Positions 17,087 to 25,741 of a DNA stretch of 64,000 bases are shown here, piece after piece. Numbering within the stretch: position 1 is the first letter of the stretch; each line of letters begins with the position of its first letter. A program made the position numbers and the translations under genes. The notes beneath the pieces were generated by a model. The model made no database searches, was not told the DNA's origin, and was given only the letters and a program-made list of their open reading frames with translations. The DNA comes from Streptomyces sp. NBC_00670 (GTDB lineage: Bacteria; Actinomycetota; Actinomycetes; Streptomycetales; Streptomycetaceae), in NCBI RefSeq assembly GCF_036226765.1, contig NZ_CP109017.1, positions 1,426,001 through 1,490,000 on the forward strand, in the 5' to 3' direction.

Positions 17087-18067
17087 TCACAGTTCGCGCC
17101 AGTACAGGAGTTCGCCGGCCTCCCCCGGCGCCGCCCCCTCGCTCGGCACGAAAACGCTGACCAGGAGGGCGCGACGGCCGTCCGGGGTGGTGATCGTGGT
17201 CGCGGAGGGGTTGGCGAAGGCGTGGCTGCCGCGGTGGGTGCGTACGGTGACCGGTTCGGCACGGCCGAGCCGTGGGTCATAACCGTACAGCCGCCAGCTG
17301 CCGAAGTCGTGCGGTCGCAGCTGGCCCTCGATCAGGACGAGGTCCTGCCCGGCGAGCCGCAGGACCGAGCGGTCGCCGATGTTGCCGCGGGGGCCGCAGT
17401 CCCGTACGGCGTGGTCGAGCCGCTGGTCGGGGTGGGTGCGCCAGTCGCGGAAGCCGTGGAGCACGGCGGTGAGCTGGCGGTCGGTGTCGCAGTGGGCGCG
17501 GTAGTGGCCGGTCAGTTCGACGGTGGTGCCGCGCACGGCGGTGATGTCGGGGGTGCCCTCGGCGCAGCGGGAGAGCGTGCGGGGCGCGTCGAAGGAACGT
17601 TCGGGGCGACCGGTCAGGAGTGCGGTGAGTCCGGGGTAGGACCGTAGCTCCAGGTGATTGTCCGGATCTTTTTCGTAGGCGAGGACCCAGTCGCCGCCGC
17701 TTCCCCCGGCGGCGGCGAGGGACGGCTGGCTGGTGCCGGGGCCGAAGTCGTGTCTGCGGTGCCAGGTGCGCAGGTCGGTGGAGGTGGCGACCGCCGCGTG
17801 GAAGCGGCCGTCGTCGAGCGCGGTGTGGTAGACGGCGAGGTAGGGGCCGGAGCCGGACGGCGGCTGCACGATCTGGGCCGCGTCCATGGTGCGGCCGGTG
17901 TCGTCCCGCGCGTCGTAGAGGTGGCCGTCGGCCTGCCGGACGTCGCCGGCGAGCTGTGTGAAACGGGCGGCGGCGGAGGGCGAGGCCACCACCGGGCTCG
18001 CGGCGGGGAGCAGGGCGACCAGGACGGCCAGTGCCGCGTACAGCACGGGGCGGGGCGTGTGGAGCAC
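17087..18067 (-). CDS. secreted beta-propeller-like protein (glycosyl hydrolase family 43-type fold)
   Basis: The 326-residue protein has a signal peptide (VLYAALAVLVALLPAASPVV, ending near ASPSAA), then repeated blade-like segments: LYDARDDTGRTMDAAQIVQP, YLAVYHTALDDGRFHAAVAT, TWHRRHDFG, WVLAYEKD, FANPSATTI. These patterns of accounts of one structure read like GH43/GH32 five-bladed propellers, though a full catalytic Asp/Asp/Glu set cannot be assigned with certainty. The GTG at 18067 lies behind GGGAGG at four nt. It is followed by the XRE-cupin gene on the same strand. Glycan-related function is an inference. Confidence 0.6.
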   Translation of the reverse strand: MLHTPRPVLYAALAVLVALLPAASPVVASPSAAARFTQLAGDVRQADGHLYDARDDTGRTMDAAQIVQPPSGSGPYLAVYHTALDDGRFHAAVATSTDLRTWHRRHDFGPGTSQPSLAAAGGSGGDWVLAYEKDPDNHLELRSYPGLTALLTGRPERSFDAPRTLSRCAEGTPDITAVRGTTVELTGHYRAHCDTDRQLTAVLHGFRDWRTHPDQRLDHAVRDCGPRGNIGDRSVLRLAGQDLVLIEGQLRPHDFGSWRLYGYDPRLGRAEPVTVRTHRGSHAFANPSATTITTPDGRRALLVSVFVPSEGAAPGEAGELLYWREL

Positions 18068-18252
18068 GACGCCTCCCGGGTGTCGGCGGGCAGGGACGTG
18101 GGCGTACGCAGAGGGGGCGGGTACCCCGAATGGCCCCGTCCCGCGCGTCGTCCCACCGCCCGGTTCGCCACCGGCCACCGCCGGGGAAAGCGGGAGAGGG
18201 ACGGACCCGGGTCCGGTCCGCCCCTCTCCCGCATCGACGGCACGCCGCCGTA

Positions 18253-20067
18253 CTACTCCGTCTTCGAGCCGCCGACCGGCGCCCACTTGTCGAGCTGGCC
18301 GGGGTTCTTCTTCAGCCAGGCGCGGACGGCGTCCTGCTCATGGCCCTTGTCGACCTTCTGGAACTCCGCCTCCAGGCTGGTGAGCTGGTCCTCGGTCATC
18401 GAGAAGTTCTTCAGCCAGTTGCCGACCTCGGGATTGTCGGAGGTGAAGCCCTTGCGGGCGAGGGTGTGGACGCCGTCGCCCTTGCCCCAGGCGCCCTTCG
18501 GGTCCTTGAGCTTCTTCAGCTCGAAGTTGTTGTACGCCCAGTGCGGCGACCACAGCGGGACGAGGATCGGTTCCTTCTTGGCATAGGCCCGCTTGAGCTC
18601 GGCGAGCATCGCGGGCGTGGAGCCGTCCACGACCTTGTACGTGCTCTCCAGGCCGTACGCCTTGAGGATCTTGCTCTTGAGCAGGCCCATCTCGCCCGCG
18701 CTGGGCTCGATGCCGGTGATCCGGCCATCGAACAGGTCGGCGTGGTCCTTGAGGTCGGCGAGCGAGTCGACGTCCTCGACGTACTTGGGAACGGTCAGCT
18801 CCAGGCTGGTGGGCCCGTACCAGGAGCCGAGGTCGTCGAGCTGCTTGCCGTACTTCTTCCAGTACTCGGCGTGCGTGGTCGGCAACCAGGAGTCGGTCTC
18901 GAAGTCGATCTGGCCGGCGGCCAGGCCGGTGTAGAGCGGTCCCGCGGTGTACTGCGTGGTGGTGACCTCGAAGCCGCGCTTCTGGAGGATCTCCTTCCAG
19001 AGGAAGGTGGTCGCGATGCCCTCGTCCCAGGGGATGTAACCGATGCTGATCTTCTTGCCCTGGCCGACGTTGCCGTCGGAGGCCTGCACGGTGCTGGAGG
19101 AGGACGAGCCGAAGATGCCCATGCCCCCGGCGACCAGGGCGAGGACGACCACGCCGACGACGGCGACCGCCGGGCGCGGACGGTACGTCCAGACCTTGGC
19201 CCCGCCCGTCGTGCGGGCCCGGGCGGCGGCGCGGCGGCCCAGCGGGGAGAGCTGGGTGCCCAGGGCGCCGGTCACCCGGTCGAGGTAGATGGCGAGGATG
19301 ACGATGCCGAGGCCGGACTCGAAGCCGAGGCCGATGTCGAGCTGGCCGATGGACTCGTTGACCGCGCCGCCCAGGCCGCCGGTGCCGACCATGCCGGCGA
19401 TGACGACCATGGACAGACCGAGCATGATCACCTGGTTGACGCCGGCCATGATGGTCGGCAGGGCGAGCGGCAGCTGGACGCGCAGCAGGGTGTTGCGCGG
19501 AGTGGTGCCGAACGCCTCGGCCGCCTCGACCAGCTCGGCGTCGACCTGGCGGATGCCGAGTTCGGTCATGCGCACGCCGGGGGCGATCGCGAAGATCAGG
19601 GTGGCGACGACACCGGCGGGCACGCCCAGGCCGAAGAACAGGATCGCCGGGATCAGCAGCACCATCGACGGCATCGTCTGGAGCAGGTCCAGGACGGGCC
19701 GCACGACGGAGGAGACGGTCTTGGAGCGGGCCGCCCAGATGCCCACGGGCACGCCGATGACCAGGGCGATCACGGTGGCGACGAGGACCAGGGACAGGGT
19801 CGACATCGACCGGTCCCACAGGGCGAGCGAGTCGATGAGCGCGAAGCCCGCGAAGGCGAGGACACCGGCGGTGAGGCCGCGCAGCCACCAGGCGAGGACG
19901 GCGAGGATGCCCGCCATCAGCAGCGGCGAAGGGCCGCCGAGGACGGCGTCGACGCCGTCGTACATGCCTTCGACGACCGTCTTGACGGCGTCGAAGAGCC
20001 AGGACATGTGGTCGACGAGCCAGCTCACGCCGTCGTCGACCCAGTCACCGAGGTGGATCCTAGGCAC
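18253..20067 (-). CDS. glycine betaine/proline ABC transporter, fused permease and substrate-binding protein
   Basis: The 604-residue protein joins two transporter parts. Residues about 40-285 are a permease with several membrane helices and a BPD_transp_1 domain (LLQTMPSMVLLIPAILFFGL, EAAEAFGTTPRNTLLRVQLP EAA loop). A further helix (about 305-325) leads to an OpuAC-type binding domain (about 340-600) beginning KKISIGYIPWDEGIATTFLW. The binding domain would lie tethered on the outside face. Substrates of this family are glycine betaine, proline betaine, choline or carnitine. Its GTG start overlaps the end of the ATPase gene by 8 nt, so the two are made together. Expected induction by osmotic stress is a family expectation, not seen. 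Confidence 0.9.
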   Translation of the reverse strand: MPRIHLGDWVDDGVSWLVDHMSWLFDAVKTVVEGMYDGVDAVLGGPSPLLMAGILAVLAWWLRGLTAGVLAFAGFALIDSLALWDRSMSTLSLVLVATVIALVIGVPVGIWAARSKTVSSVVRPVLDLLQTMPSMVLLIPAILFFGLGVPAGVVATLIFAIAPGVRMTELGIRQVDAELVEAAEAFGTTPRNTLLRVQLPLALPTIMAGVNQVIMLGLSMVVIAGMVGTGGLGGAVNESIGQLDIGLGFESGLGIVILAIYLDRVTGALGTQLSPLGRRAAARARTTGGAKVWTYRPRPAVAVVGVVVLALVAGGMGIFGSSSSSTVQASDGNVGQGKKISIGYIPWDEGIATTFLWKEILQKRGFEVTTTQYTAGPLYTGLAAGQIDFETDSWLPTTHAEYWKKYGKQLDDLGSWYGPTSLELTVPKYVEDVDSLADLKDHADLFDGRITGIEPSAGEMGLLKSKILKAYGLESTYKVVDGSTPAMLAELKRAYAKKEPILVPLWSPHWAYNNFELKKLKDPKGAWGKGDGVHTLARKGFTSDNPEVGNWLKNFSMTEDQLTSLEAEFQKVDKGHEQDAVRAWLKKNPGQLDKWAPVGGSKTE

Positions 20068-21157
20068 GGCTGATCACCTTCTTCCCGTGCGTGTCGCCCG
20101 GCCGGTCGCAGGGCACGGGGTCACCTGCCTCGGTGCCGCTCCCGCTGAGAAAGCCAACGAGGCGCTGGCGGGGGACGACGCCGACGAGCCGTCGTTCGCC
20201 GTCGAGCACGGCCACGGGGTGGCTGAGGCGGGCGCTGAGCGCGCACAGCTCGGTGAAGGGGGTGGCCGGTGCGGCGGTCTCGCAGCCGCAGTCGGCCTCG
20301 TCGCCCCGCACCTCGGTGTCCATGACGGCCTCGGCGGTCAGCACGCGGGAGCGGTCGACGTCCTTGGTGAAGGAGGCGACGTAGTCGTCGGCGGGGCGCA
20401 GCAGGATGTCCTCGGCGGTGCCGGTCTGCACGATGCGGCCGTCGCGCATGACGGCGATGCGGTCGCCCAGGCGCATGGCCTCGTTCAGGTCGTGGGTGAT
20501 GAACACGATCGTCTTCTTCAGGGTCTTCTGCAGTTCGAGCAGCTGGTCCTGCATGTCGCGGCGGATCAGCGGGTCGAGGGCGCTGAAGGACTCGTCCATC
20601 AGCAGCAGGTCGGCGTCGGTGGCGAGCGCGCGGGCCAGGCCGACGCGCTGCTGCATGCCGCCGGACAGCTCGTCGGGCCAGGACGACTCCCAGCCGGCCA
20701 GGCCGCACAGGGCGAGCGCCTCGTCGGCGCGGCGTTCGCGCTCGGCGCGGGGCACGCCCTGCACTTCCAGGCCGTAGGCGGCGTTCTCGCGGACGCTGCG
20801 GTGCGGGAAGAGCGCGAAGTGCTGGAAGACCATGCTGATCTTCTTCGCGCGGACCTCGCGCAGTTCGCGGTCGTCGAGTGCGGTGAGGTCACGGCCGTCG
20901 AAGGAGACGTGTCCCGAGGTGGGCTCGAGGAGTCCGTTGAGCATCCGCAGCAGGGTGGACTTGCCCGATCCGGACAGGCCCATGACGACGAAGATCTCGC
21001 CGGGCGCGACGGAGAAGGAGGCGTCGATCACGGCGGCGGTGATGCCGTCGTTGCGCAGTTCCTCGCGGTCGGCGCCCTTGTGGATGCGCTCCACGGCGTC
21101 GTCGGGTCGTCTGCCGAACACCTTGTACAGGTGTTCGGCCTGCAGTCTTGATGACAC
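20060..21157 (-). CDS. glycine betaine/proline ABC transporter ATP-binding protein (OpuAA/ProV type)
   Basis: The 365-residue ATPase has the ProV-type N-terminal extension (RLQAEHLYKVFGRRPDDAVE), Walker A GLSGSGKST, Q-loop VFQHFALFPH, signature LSGGMQQRVGLARAL, Walker B LLLMDESFSALDP and H-loop FITHDLNEAMRLGD. The C-terminal 90 residues contain a CBS-like segment (HPVAVLDGERRLVGVVPRQR), as in OpuA where CBS domains sense ionic strength; only one half is convincing. A GCGCET-like Cys pair (DCGCET) lies in the linker. GTG at 21157 is preceded by GAGAGG. First gene of a two-gene operon with the fused permease/binding protein. Confidence 0.92.
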   Translation of the reverse strand: MSSRLQAEHLYKVFGRRPDDAVERIHKGADREELRNDGITAAVIDASFSVAPGEIFVVMGLSGSGKSTLLRMLNGLLEPTSGHVSFDGRDLTALDDRELREVRAKKISMVFQHFALFPHRSVRENAAYGLEVQGVPRAERERRADEALALCGLAGWESSWPDELSGGMQQRVGLARALATDADLLLMDESFSALDPLIRRDMQDQLLELQKTLKKTIVFITHDLNEAMRLGDRIAVMRDGRIVQTGTAEDILLRPADDYVASFTKDVDRSRVLTAEAVMDTEVRGDEADCGCETAAPATPFTELCALSARLSHPVAVLDGERRLVGVVPRQRLVGFLSGSGTEAGDPVPCDRPGDTHGKKVISRA

Positions 21158-21199
21158 GTGTACCTCTCGTCTGCCGGCGGCATGGCGCGTCCCCGTAGA

Positions 21200-21217
21200 C
21201 GGTTGAAGGGTCAACCG
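21200..21217. promoter_or_regulatory. perfect inverted repeat upstream of the betaine transporter, candidate operator
   Basis: CGGTTGA-AGGG-TCAACCG has 7-bp perfect arms and a 4-nt centre. It lies 43 nt upstream of the transporter start in the gap shared with the divergent exonuclease gene. Dyad symmetry at this distance fits a repressor site; the regulator is not identifiable. Confidence 0.45.
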
Positions 21218-21343
21218 CCCACCGGAACGAGGCGGCGCCTGCCCGGATCGTCCGTACCCAAACGCGGACGTGACCTCCTTCACAGGGCGCCCGGCAGCTC
21301 GGGGGCGCATCCCGGGCAGGCCGCGCCCCGTAATCTGCGGGGC

Positions 21344-22264
21344 GTGACACGACGTCTCATGCTTCTCGACACCGCCTCCCTCTACTTCCGCGCCTACTTC
21401 GGCGTCCCGGAGTCCCTGAAGGCACCGGACGGCACGCCCGTCAACGCCGTCCGCGGCCTCCTCGACTTCGTCGACCGCCTCGTCAAGGACCACCGCCCCG
21501 ACGACCTCGTCGCCTGCATGGACGCGGACTGGCGCCCCGCCTGGCGCGTCGAGCTGATCCCCTCCTACAAGGCGCACCGCGTCGCCGAGGCGCGCCCGGC
21601 GGGCCCGGACACCGAGGAGGTGCCGGACACGCTGTCCCCCCAGGTGCCGATCATCGAGGCCGTCCTCGATGCCCTCGGCATCGCCCGCGTCGGCGTGGCC
21701 GGTTACGAGGCGGACGACGTGATCGGCACGTTCACCGCCCGCGCCACCGGCCCCGTCGACATCGTCACCGGCGACCGCGACCTGTACCAGCTGGTCGACG
21801 ACGCCCGCGGCGTGCGCGTGCTGTACCCGGTCAAGGGCGTCGGCACCCTGCAACTGACCGACGAGGCCGTGCTGCGCGAGAAGTATGGCGTGGACGGCCG
21901 CGGCTACGCCGACCTCGCCACGCTGCGCGGCGACCCCAGCGACGGCCTGCCCGGCGTGCCCGGCGTCGGCGAGAAGACGGCTGCGAAGCTGCTCGCCGAG
22001 TTCGGCGACCTGGCCGGGATCCTCGCCGCCGCCGAGGACCCGAAGGCGAAGCTGACGCCGGCCCAGCGCCGCCGGATCACCGAGGCCCTGCCGTATCTGG
22101 AGGTGGCCCCCACGGTGGTGAAGGTCGCCGACGACGTCCCGCTGCCCGAGGTGACGCCCGCGCTGCCGCGCGCGCCGCACGACCCCGAACTGCTGGACGC
22201 GCTCGCCGCCCGCTGGAACCTCGGCGGCTCCCTGCAGCGCCTGCTGACGACGCTGGGAGCCTGA
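21344..22264 (+). CDS. 5'-3' exonuclease-domain protein (Pol I N-terminal-like)
   Basis: The 306-residue protein matches the 5'-3' exonuclease/flap endonuclease domain of DNA polymerase I without the polymerase. It has LMLLDTASLYFRAYFGVP, the acidic metal-binding clusters (CMDADWRP, GYEADDVIGTF, VTGDRDLYQLV), and a helix-three-turn-helix DNA-binding segment GLPGVPGVGEKTAAKLL. It probably removes flaps or RNA primers. The GTG at 21344 begins VTRRLMLLDT; ATG at 21359 is an alternative. It is divergent from the betaine transporter operon. Confidence 0.9.
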   Translation: MTRRLMLLDTASLYFRAYFGVPESLKAPDGTPVNAVRGLLDFVDRLVKDHRPDDLVACMDADWRPAWRVELIPSYKAHRVAEARPAGPDTEEVPDTLSPQVPIIEAVLDALGIARVGVAGYEADDVIGTFTARATGPVDIVTGDRDLYQLVDDARGVRVLYPVKGVGTLQLTDEAVLREKYGVDGRGYADLATLRGDPSDGLPGVPGVGEKTAAKLLAEFGDLAGILAAAEDPKAKLTPAQRRRITEALPYLEVAPTVVKVADDVPLPEVTPALPRAPHDPELLDALAARWNLGGSLQRLLTTLGA

Positions 22265-22426
22265 TCGCACGTACGGGGCAAGCAATGCCTGCGCCCGTGG
22301 CCGGTCCCGCGACCCCGGCCACGGGCGCCGTCCGGTGCATGATGAGTCGCGTACCCGGTACCCGGAAGTCCGTTTCCCTGCCCTTCGCGGCCGTTCGCGG
22401 CCCTCCCGGCACGGACGAGTGCTAAC

Positions 22427-22445
22427 TTAGGTAAGCCTTAGCGAA
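22427..22445. promoter_or_regulatory. probable iron box (DmdR1/IdeR-type site)
   Basis: TTAGGTAAGCCTTAGCGAA matches 14 of 19 positions of the actinobacterial iron-box consensus TTAGGTTAGGCTAACCTAA. It lies 18 nt upstream of the siderophore-interacting protein start, overlapping the expected promoter or 5' end, so iron-dependent repression is likely. Confidence 0.75.
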
Positions 22446-22462
22446 GAGACACGGAGGCCGTC

Positions 22463-23302
22463 ATGGCAGAGCGCCCCGCCCGCAAGCCCCGCAAGCTCCA
22501 CACCGGCCAGGTGATCCGCACCGAGCGCCTGACCCCGCACATGCAGCGGGTGGTGCTGGGCGGCGACGGTCTCGCCGAGTTCGGCACCGGCGGATACACC
22601 GACCACTACGTGAAACTGCTGTTTCCCCTCGAGGGCGTCACCTACCCCGAGCCGTTCGACCTCCAGCGCGTCCGCGAGGAGTACCCGCGCGAGCAGTGGC
22701 CGGTGACCCGTACCTACACCGTGCGCGCCTGGGACGCGGAGACCCGGGAGCTGACGCTGGACTTCGTGGTCCACGGCGACGAGGGGCTGGCCGGCCCGTG
22801 GGCCGCCCGCGCCAAGCCCGGCGACGTACTGCGGTTCAACGGCCCCGGCGGCGCCTACGCCCCCGACACGAGCGCCGACTGGCATCTGCTCGCCGGTGAC
22901 GAGAGCGCCCTGCCCGCCATCGCCGCCGCCCTGGAGTCGCTGCCCGACGGCACCCCCGCGCATGCCTTCCTCGAGGTGTCGGGCCCCGAGGAGGAGCAGA
23001 AGTTCGACTCCGACGCGCAGGTCACCTGGCTGCACCGCGGCGACCGCCCGGTCGGCGAGGCCCTGGTCGAGGCCGTACGGTCGCTTCGGTTCCCCGAGGG
23101 TCGGCTGCATGCCTTCGTGCACGGCGAGGCCGGCTTCGTCAAGGAGCTGCGCCGGCTGCTGCGGGTGGAGCTGTCGGTGCCGCGCGAGGATTTGTCGATC
23201 TCCGGCTACTGGCGGCTCGGCCACAACGAGGACGGCTGGCAGGCCTCCAAGCGAGAGTGGAACGCCCAGGTGGAGGCCGAGCAGGAGCCCGCGACCGCCT
23301 GA
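22463..23302 (+). CDS. siderophore-interacting protein (SIP), FAD-dependent ferric-siderophore reductase
   Basis: The 279-residue flavoprotein has an FAD-binding barrel (residues about 12-135; LTPHMQRVVLGGDGL, the RTYTVR flavin motif and GPWAARAKPGDVLRFNGPGG) and an NAD(P)H-binding SIP domain (WHLLAGDESALPAIAAALES, HAFVHGEAGFVKELRR, SGYWRLGHNEDGW). Such enzymes reduce Fe(III)-siderophores in the cytoplasm to release iron. The ATG lies behind GGAGG. The probable iron box just upstream supports derepression under iron limitation. Confidence 0.95.
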   Translation: MAERPARKPRKLHTGQVIRTERLTPHMQRVVLGGDGLAEFGTGGYTDHYVKLLFPLEGVTYPEPFDLQRVREEYPREQWPVTRTYTVRAWDAETRELTLDFVVHGDEGLAGPWAARAKPGDVLRFNGPGGAYAPDTSADWHLLAGDESALPAIAAALESLPDGTPAHAFLEVSGPEEEQKFDSDAQVTWLHRGDRPVGEALVEAVRSLRFPEGRLHAFVHGEAGFVKELRRLLRVELSVPREDLSISGYWRLGHNEDGWQASKREWNAQVEAEQEPATA

Positions 23303-23329
23303 GCGCCACCCGCCCGTACGCTGGGGCGC

Positions 23330-24265
23330 GTGAGACGCCGGACCCGTATCCCGCCCGCCCCGCTGCCGCAGCGCGAGGGCGTCGACCCGGTGCGGGTGCG
23401 GCTGCCGCGGGACGGCGCCTGGGCGACCGTCCGCGACCACCTGGTGGCCCGGCTCACGGCTGGTGACGGTGTCGTCGACGCGATGCTCGCCGCGGGCGCG
23501 ATCGTCGGCGCCGACGGGCGCCCCGTCGCCCCGGACGCCCCCTACGTGCCCGGCATGTACGTGTGGTTCCACCGCGCGCTGCCCGCCGAGGAGCGGGTGC
23601 CCTTCGAGATCGAGGTGGTGTACCGCGACGCGCACGTCGTCGTCGCGGACAAGCCGCACTTCCTGGCCACCACCCCGCGCGGCAGCCATGTCGCCGAGAC
23701 CGCGCTCGCCCGGCTCCGCCGCGAGCTCGACATCCCCACGCTCACCGCCGCGCACCGCCTGGACCGGCTCACCGCCGGACTGGTGCTGTTCACCGTCCGC
23801 CCCGAGGAACGCGGCGCCTACCAGACGCTGTTCCGCGACCGGCGGGTGCGCAAGGAGTACGAGGCCCTCGCCCCGTACGACCCCGCCGTCGTCCTCCCCC
23901 GCACCGTGCGCAGCCGCCTGGTCAAGGAGCGCGGGCAGCTGACGGCCCACGAGGTGCCGGGCGAGCCCAACGCGGAGAGCCGGGTCGAACTGGTGGGCCA
24001 CGAGGGCGGCGTCGGGCGGTACCGGCTGCTTCCCCGCACCGGGCAGACCCACCAGCTGCGCGTGCACATGTGCGCGCTGGGCCTGCCGATCCTCGACGAC
24101 CCCCTCTACCCGGAGGTGCGGCCGCCGGGCACGGCGGAGGACCACACCCGGCCGCTGCGGCTGCTCGCCCGCGCACTGGAGTTCACGGACCCGGTGACGG
24201 GACGGCACCACGCGCTGCACAGCACCCGGGAGTTGACGCTCCCGGGTGTCACGCCGGCCTCCTAG
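23330..24265 (+). CDS. RluA-family pseudouridine synthase
   Basis: The 311-residue protein carries the RluA core: ADKPHFLATTPRG, the catalytic AAHRLDRLTAGLVLF motif (Asp in HRLDR), RKEYEAL, RTGQTHQLRVHM and ILDDPLYPE. It isomerises uridines in rRNA or tRNA; the target position is not predictable. The first 80 residues look like a short S4-like RNA-binding region. The GTG at 23330 starts 28 nt after the SIP gene, so co-transcription is possible. Its TAG stop overlaps tail-to-tail with the stop of the P450 gene on the other strand (CTAG). Confidence 0.92.
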   Translation: MRRRTRIPPAPLPQREGVDPVRVRLPRDGAWATVRDHLVARLTAGDGVVDAMLAAGAIVGADGRPVAPDAPYVPGMYVWFHRALPAEERVPFEIEVVYRDAHVVVADKPHFLATTPRGSHVAETALARLRRELDIPTLTAAHRLDRLTAGLVLFTVRPEERGAYQTLFRDRRVRKEYEALAPYDPAVVLPRTVRSRLVKERGQLTAHEVPGEPNAESRVELVGHEGGVGRYRLLPRTGQTHQLRVHMCALGLPILDDPLYPEVRPPGTAEDHTRPLRLLARALEFTDPVTGRHHALHSTRELTLPGVTPAS

Positions 24266-25695
24266 GCCTCGCCCCGCCACCAGCGCAGGAACCGCTGCCA
24301 GGCGCCGGGCCGCGGGGCGGCCGTCGGCGGCGCCGGTGCCGGTTCGGCCGTCTCCTGGGGGACGGCGGCCCTCACCCGCGCGGCGGGCGCCGGCAGCTGC
24401 CGGAACGCGGGCCGCCGGGCGACGTCCTGCGGCGGCCGGGGCCCGAACAGCACCGGCAGCTCCGCCAGGTGCCGGGAGGCGATGGACTCCGTCCAGCGCA
24501 GCTGGTCCTCGGGGCAGGCGAGCCGCACGTCCGGCAGCCGCATCAGCAGCGCGTCGATCCCGGCGTCGGCGATGGCCCGCCCGATCTCCTGCCCGGGGCA
24601 CTCGTGCGGTCCGCCGCCGAAGGCGAGGTGGGAGCGGTTGCCCTGCATGTTGGCGGCGAGGTCGGGGCGCACCCGGGGGTCGACGTTGCCGGGCGCGATG
24701 CCGAACAGCAGCCCGTCGCCCTTGCGGATGCGCTTGCCGCCCAGCTCCGTGTCCTGCTTGGCGAAGTAGCCGAGCACCGTGCTGAACGGCGGCTCGTCCC
24801 ACAGCGACTGCTCCACCGCCTCGGGCACGGTCATCTGCCCGCCGCTGAGCTGGGCGCGGAACCGCGGGTCGGTGAGGATCACCCGGAGCACGTTGGAGAG
24901 GAGGTTGACGGTGGCCTCGTAGGCGGCGATGAGGACGAGCCGCAGGTGCTCGCGGATCTCGTCGTCGCTGAGTCCGGCCGGGTGGGCGATGAGGTGACTG
25001 GCGATGTCGTCCTCGGGGTGGACCCGGCGGCGCCGGGTGAGCCGGTCCAGGGCGTCGACGAGGTACTGGTTGCTGGCGATGGCGGTGTCGCTGCCCTTGA
25101 GCATGTCGCGGGCCGCGTGCACCATGCGGTCGTCGTACTCGTCGGGCATGCCGAGGACCTGGCACATCACGGCCATCGGGAGGTGCTCGGCGAACTCGCC
25201 CACGAGGTCGGCCCGGCCCTCCTCGCAGAAGCGGTTGACCAGGCGCTGGGTGGCGCGGTTGATGTGGCGGCGCAGCGACCGGTGGTCGATGGTGCCCAGC
25301 GCGCCGGTGACGGCACCGCGCAGCCGCAGGTGTTCGTCGCCCTCGGCGTGGGAGCAGATGGGCTGCCAGGCGATGTGCGGCATCAGCGGGTTCGCGGGGT
25401 GGACCTCGCCGTCGAGGAGGGGCTTCCAGATGCGGCTGTCCCGGGTGAACTGCGAGGGCGAGCGCACCATGTGCAGGTTCTCGCCGTGGCCGAGGACCAC
25501 CCACACGGGGACGTCGTCGTGCAGCAGGGCGGGGGCCACGGCACCGTGCTCCTCGCGGAGTTCCTCGTACAGGTCCGAGAGGTTCTCCGCGCCGGGGCCG
25601 TAGAGCCGGCGCAGCCCGTCCGGGCCGAGGGCGTGGGCGGGGCAGCCGGGCGGCGGTCCCGCCAGGCCGGTCGGGGAAGGGGATTCAGGCGTCAC
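24262..25695 (-). CDS. conservon-associated cytochrome P450 lacking the EXXR motif (CYP157-like, RarE/CvnE9 position)
   Basis: The 477-residue P450 has a normal haem loop FGGGPHECPG with proximal Cys366. However, the otherwise near-invariant K-helix EXXR is replaced by Glu295-Gln-Ser-Leu-Trp299 (AVEQSLWDE). The I-helix A-G-x-x-T is also altered to A-Y-E-A-T (258-262), losing the glycine. The EQSLW variant is reported for Streptomyces CYP157 enzymes, as I recall. Residues 430-477 are a Pro-rich tail ending with Trp/Arg residues. It is the last gene of the cvnABCD conservon, 46 nt after cvnD, and the equivalent gene in S. coelicolor is rarE. The substrate is unknown; a signalling or developmental role is suggested by context. 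Confidence 0.9.
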   Translation of the reverse strand: MTPESPSPTGLAGPPPGCPAHALGPDGLRRLYGPGAENLSDLYEELREEHGAVAPALLHDDVPVWVVLGHGENLHMVRSPSQFTRDSRIWKPLLDGEVHPANPLMPHIAWQPICSHAEGDEHLRLRGAVTGALGTIDHRSLRRHINRATQRLVNRFCEEGRADLVGEFAEHLPMAVMCQVLGMPDEYDDRMVHAARDMLKGSDTAIASNQYLVDALDRLTRRRRVHPEDDIASHLIAHPAGLSDDEIREHLRLVLIAAYEATVNLLSNVLRVILTDPRFRAQLSGGQMTVPEAVEQSLWDEPPFSTVLGYFAKQDTELGGKRIRKGDGLLFGIAPGNVDPRVRPDLAANMQGNRSHLAFGGGPHECPGQEIGRAIADAGIDALLMRLPDVRLACPEDQLRWTESIASRHLAELPVLFGPRPPQDVARRPAFRQLPAPAARVRAAVPQETAEPAPAPPTAAPRPGAWQRFLRWWRGEA

Positions 25696-25741
25696 GGTGA
25701 TCGCTCCGAAGCTGAAAAAGAGGGGATTCTGGGGCGGGCGG

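Noticed and set aside
22427..25504. A 1025-codon minus-strand frame across the SIP and RluA genes
   Set aside because: It is antisense to two clear enzymes, and its only meaningful part is out of frame with the P450 gene.
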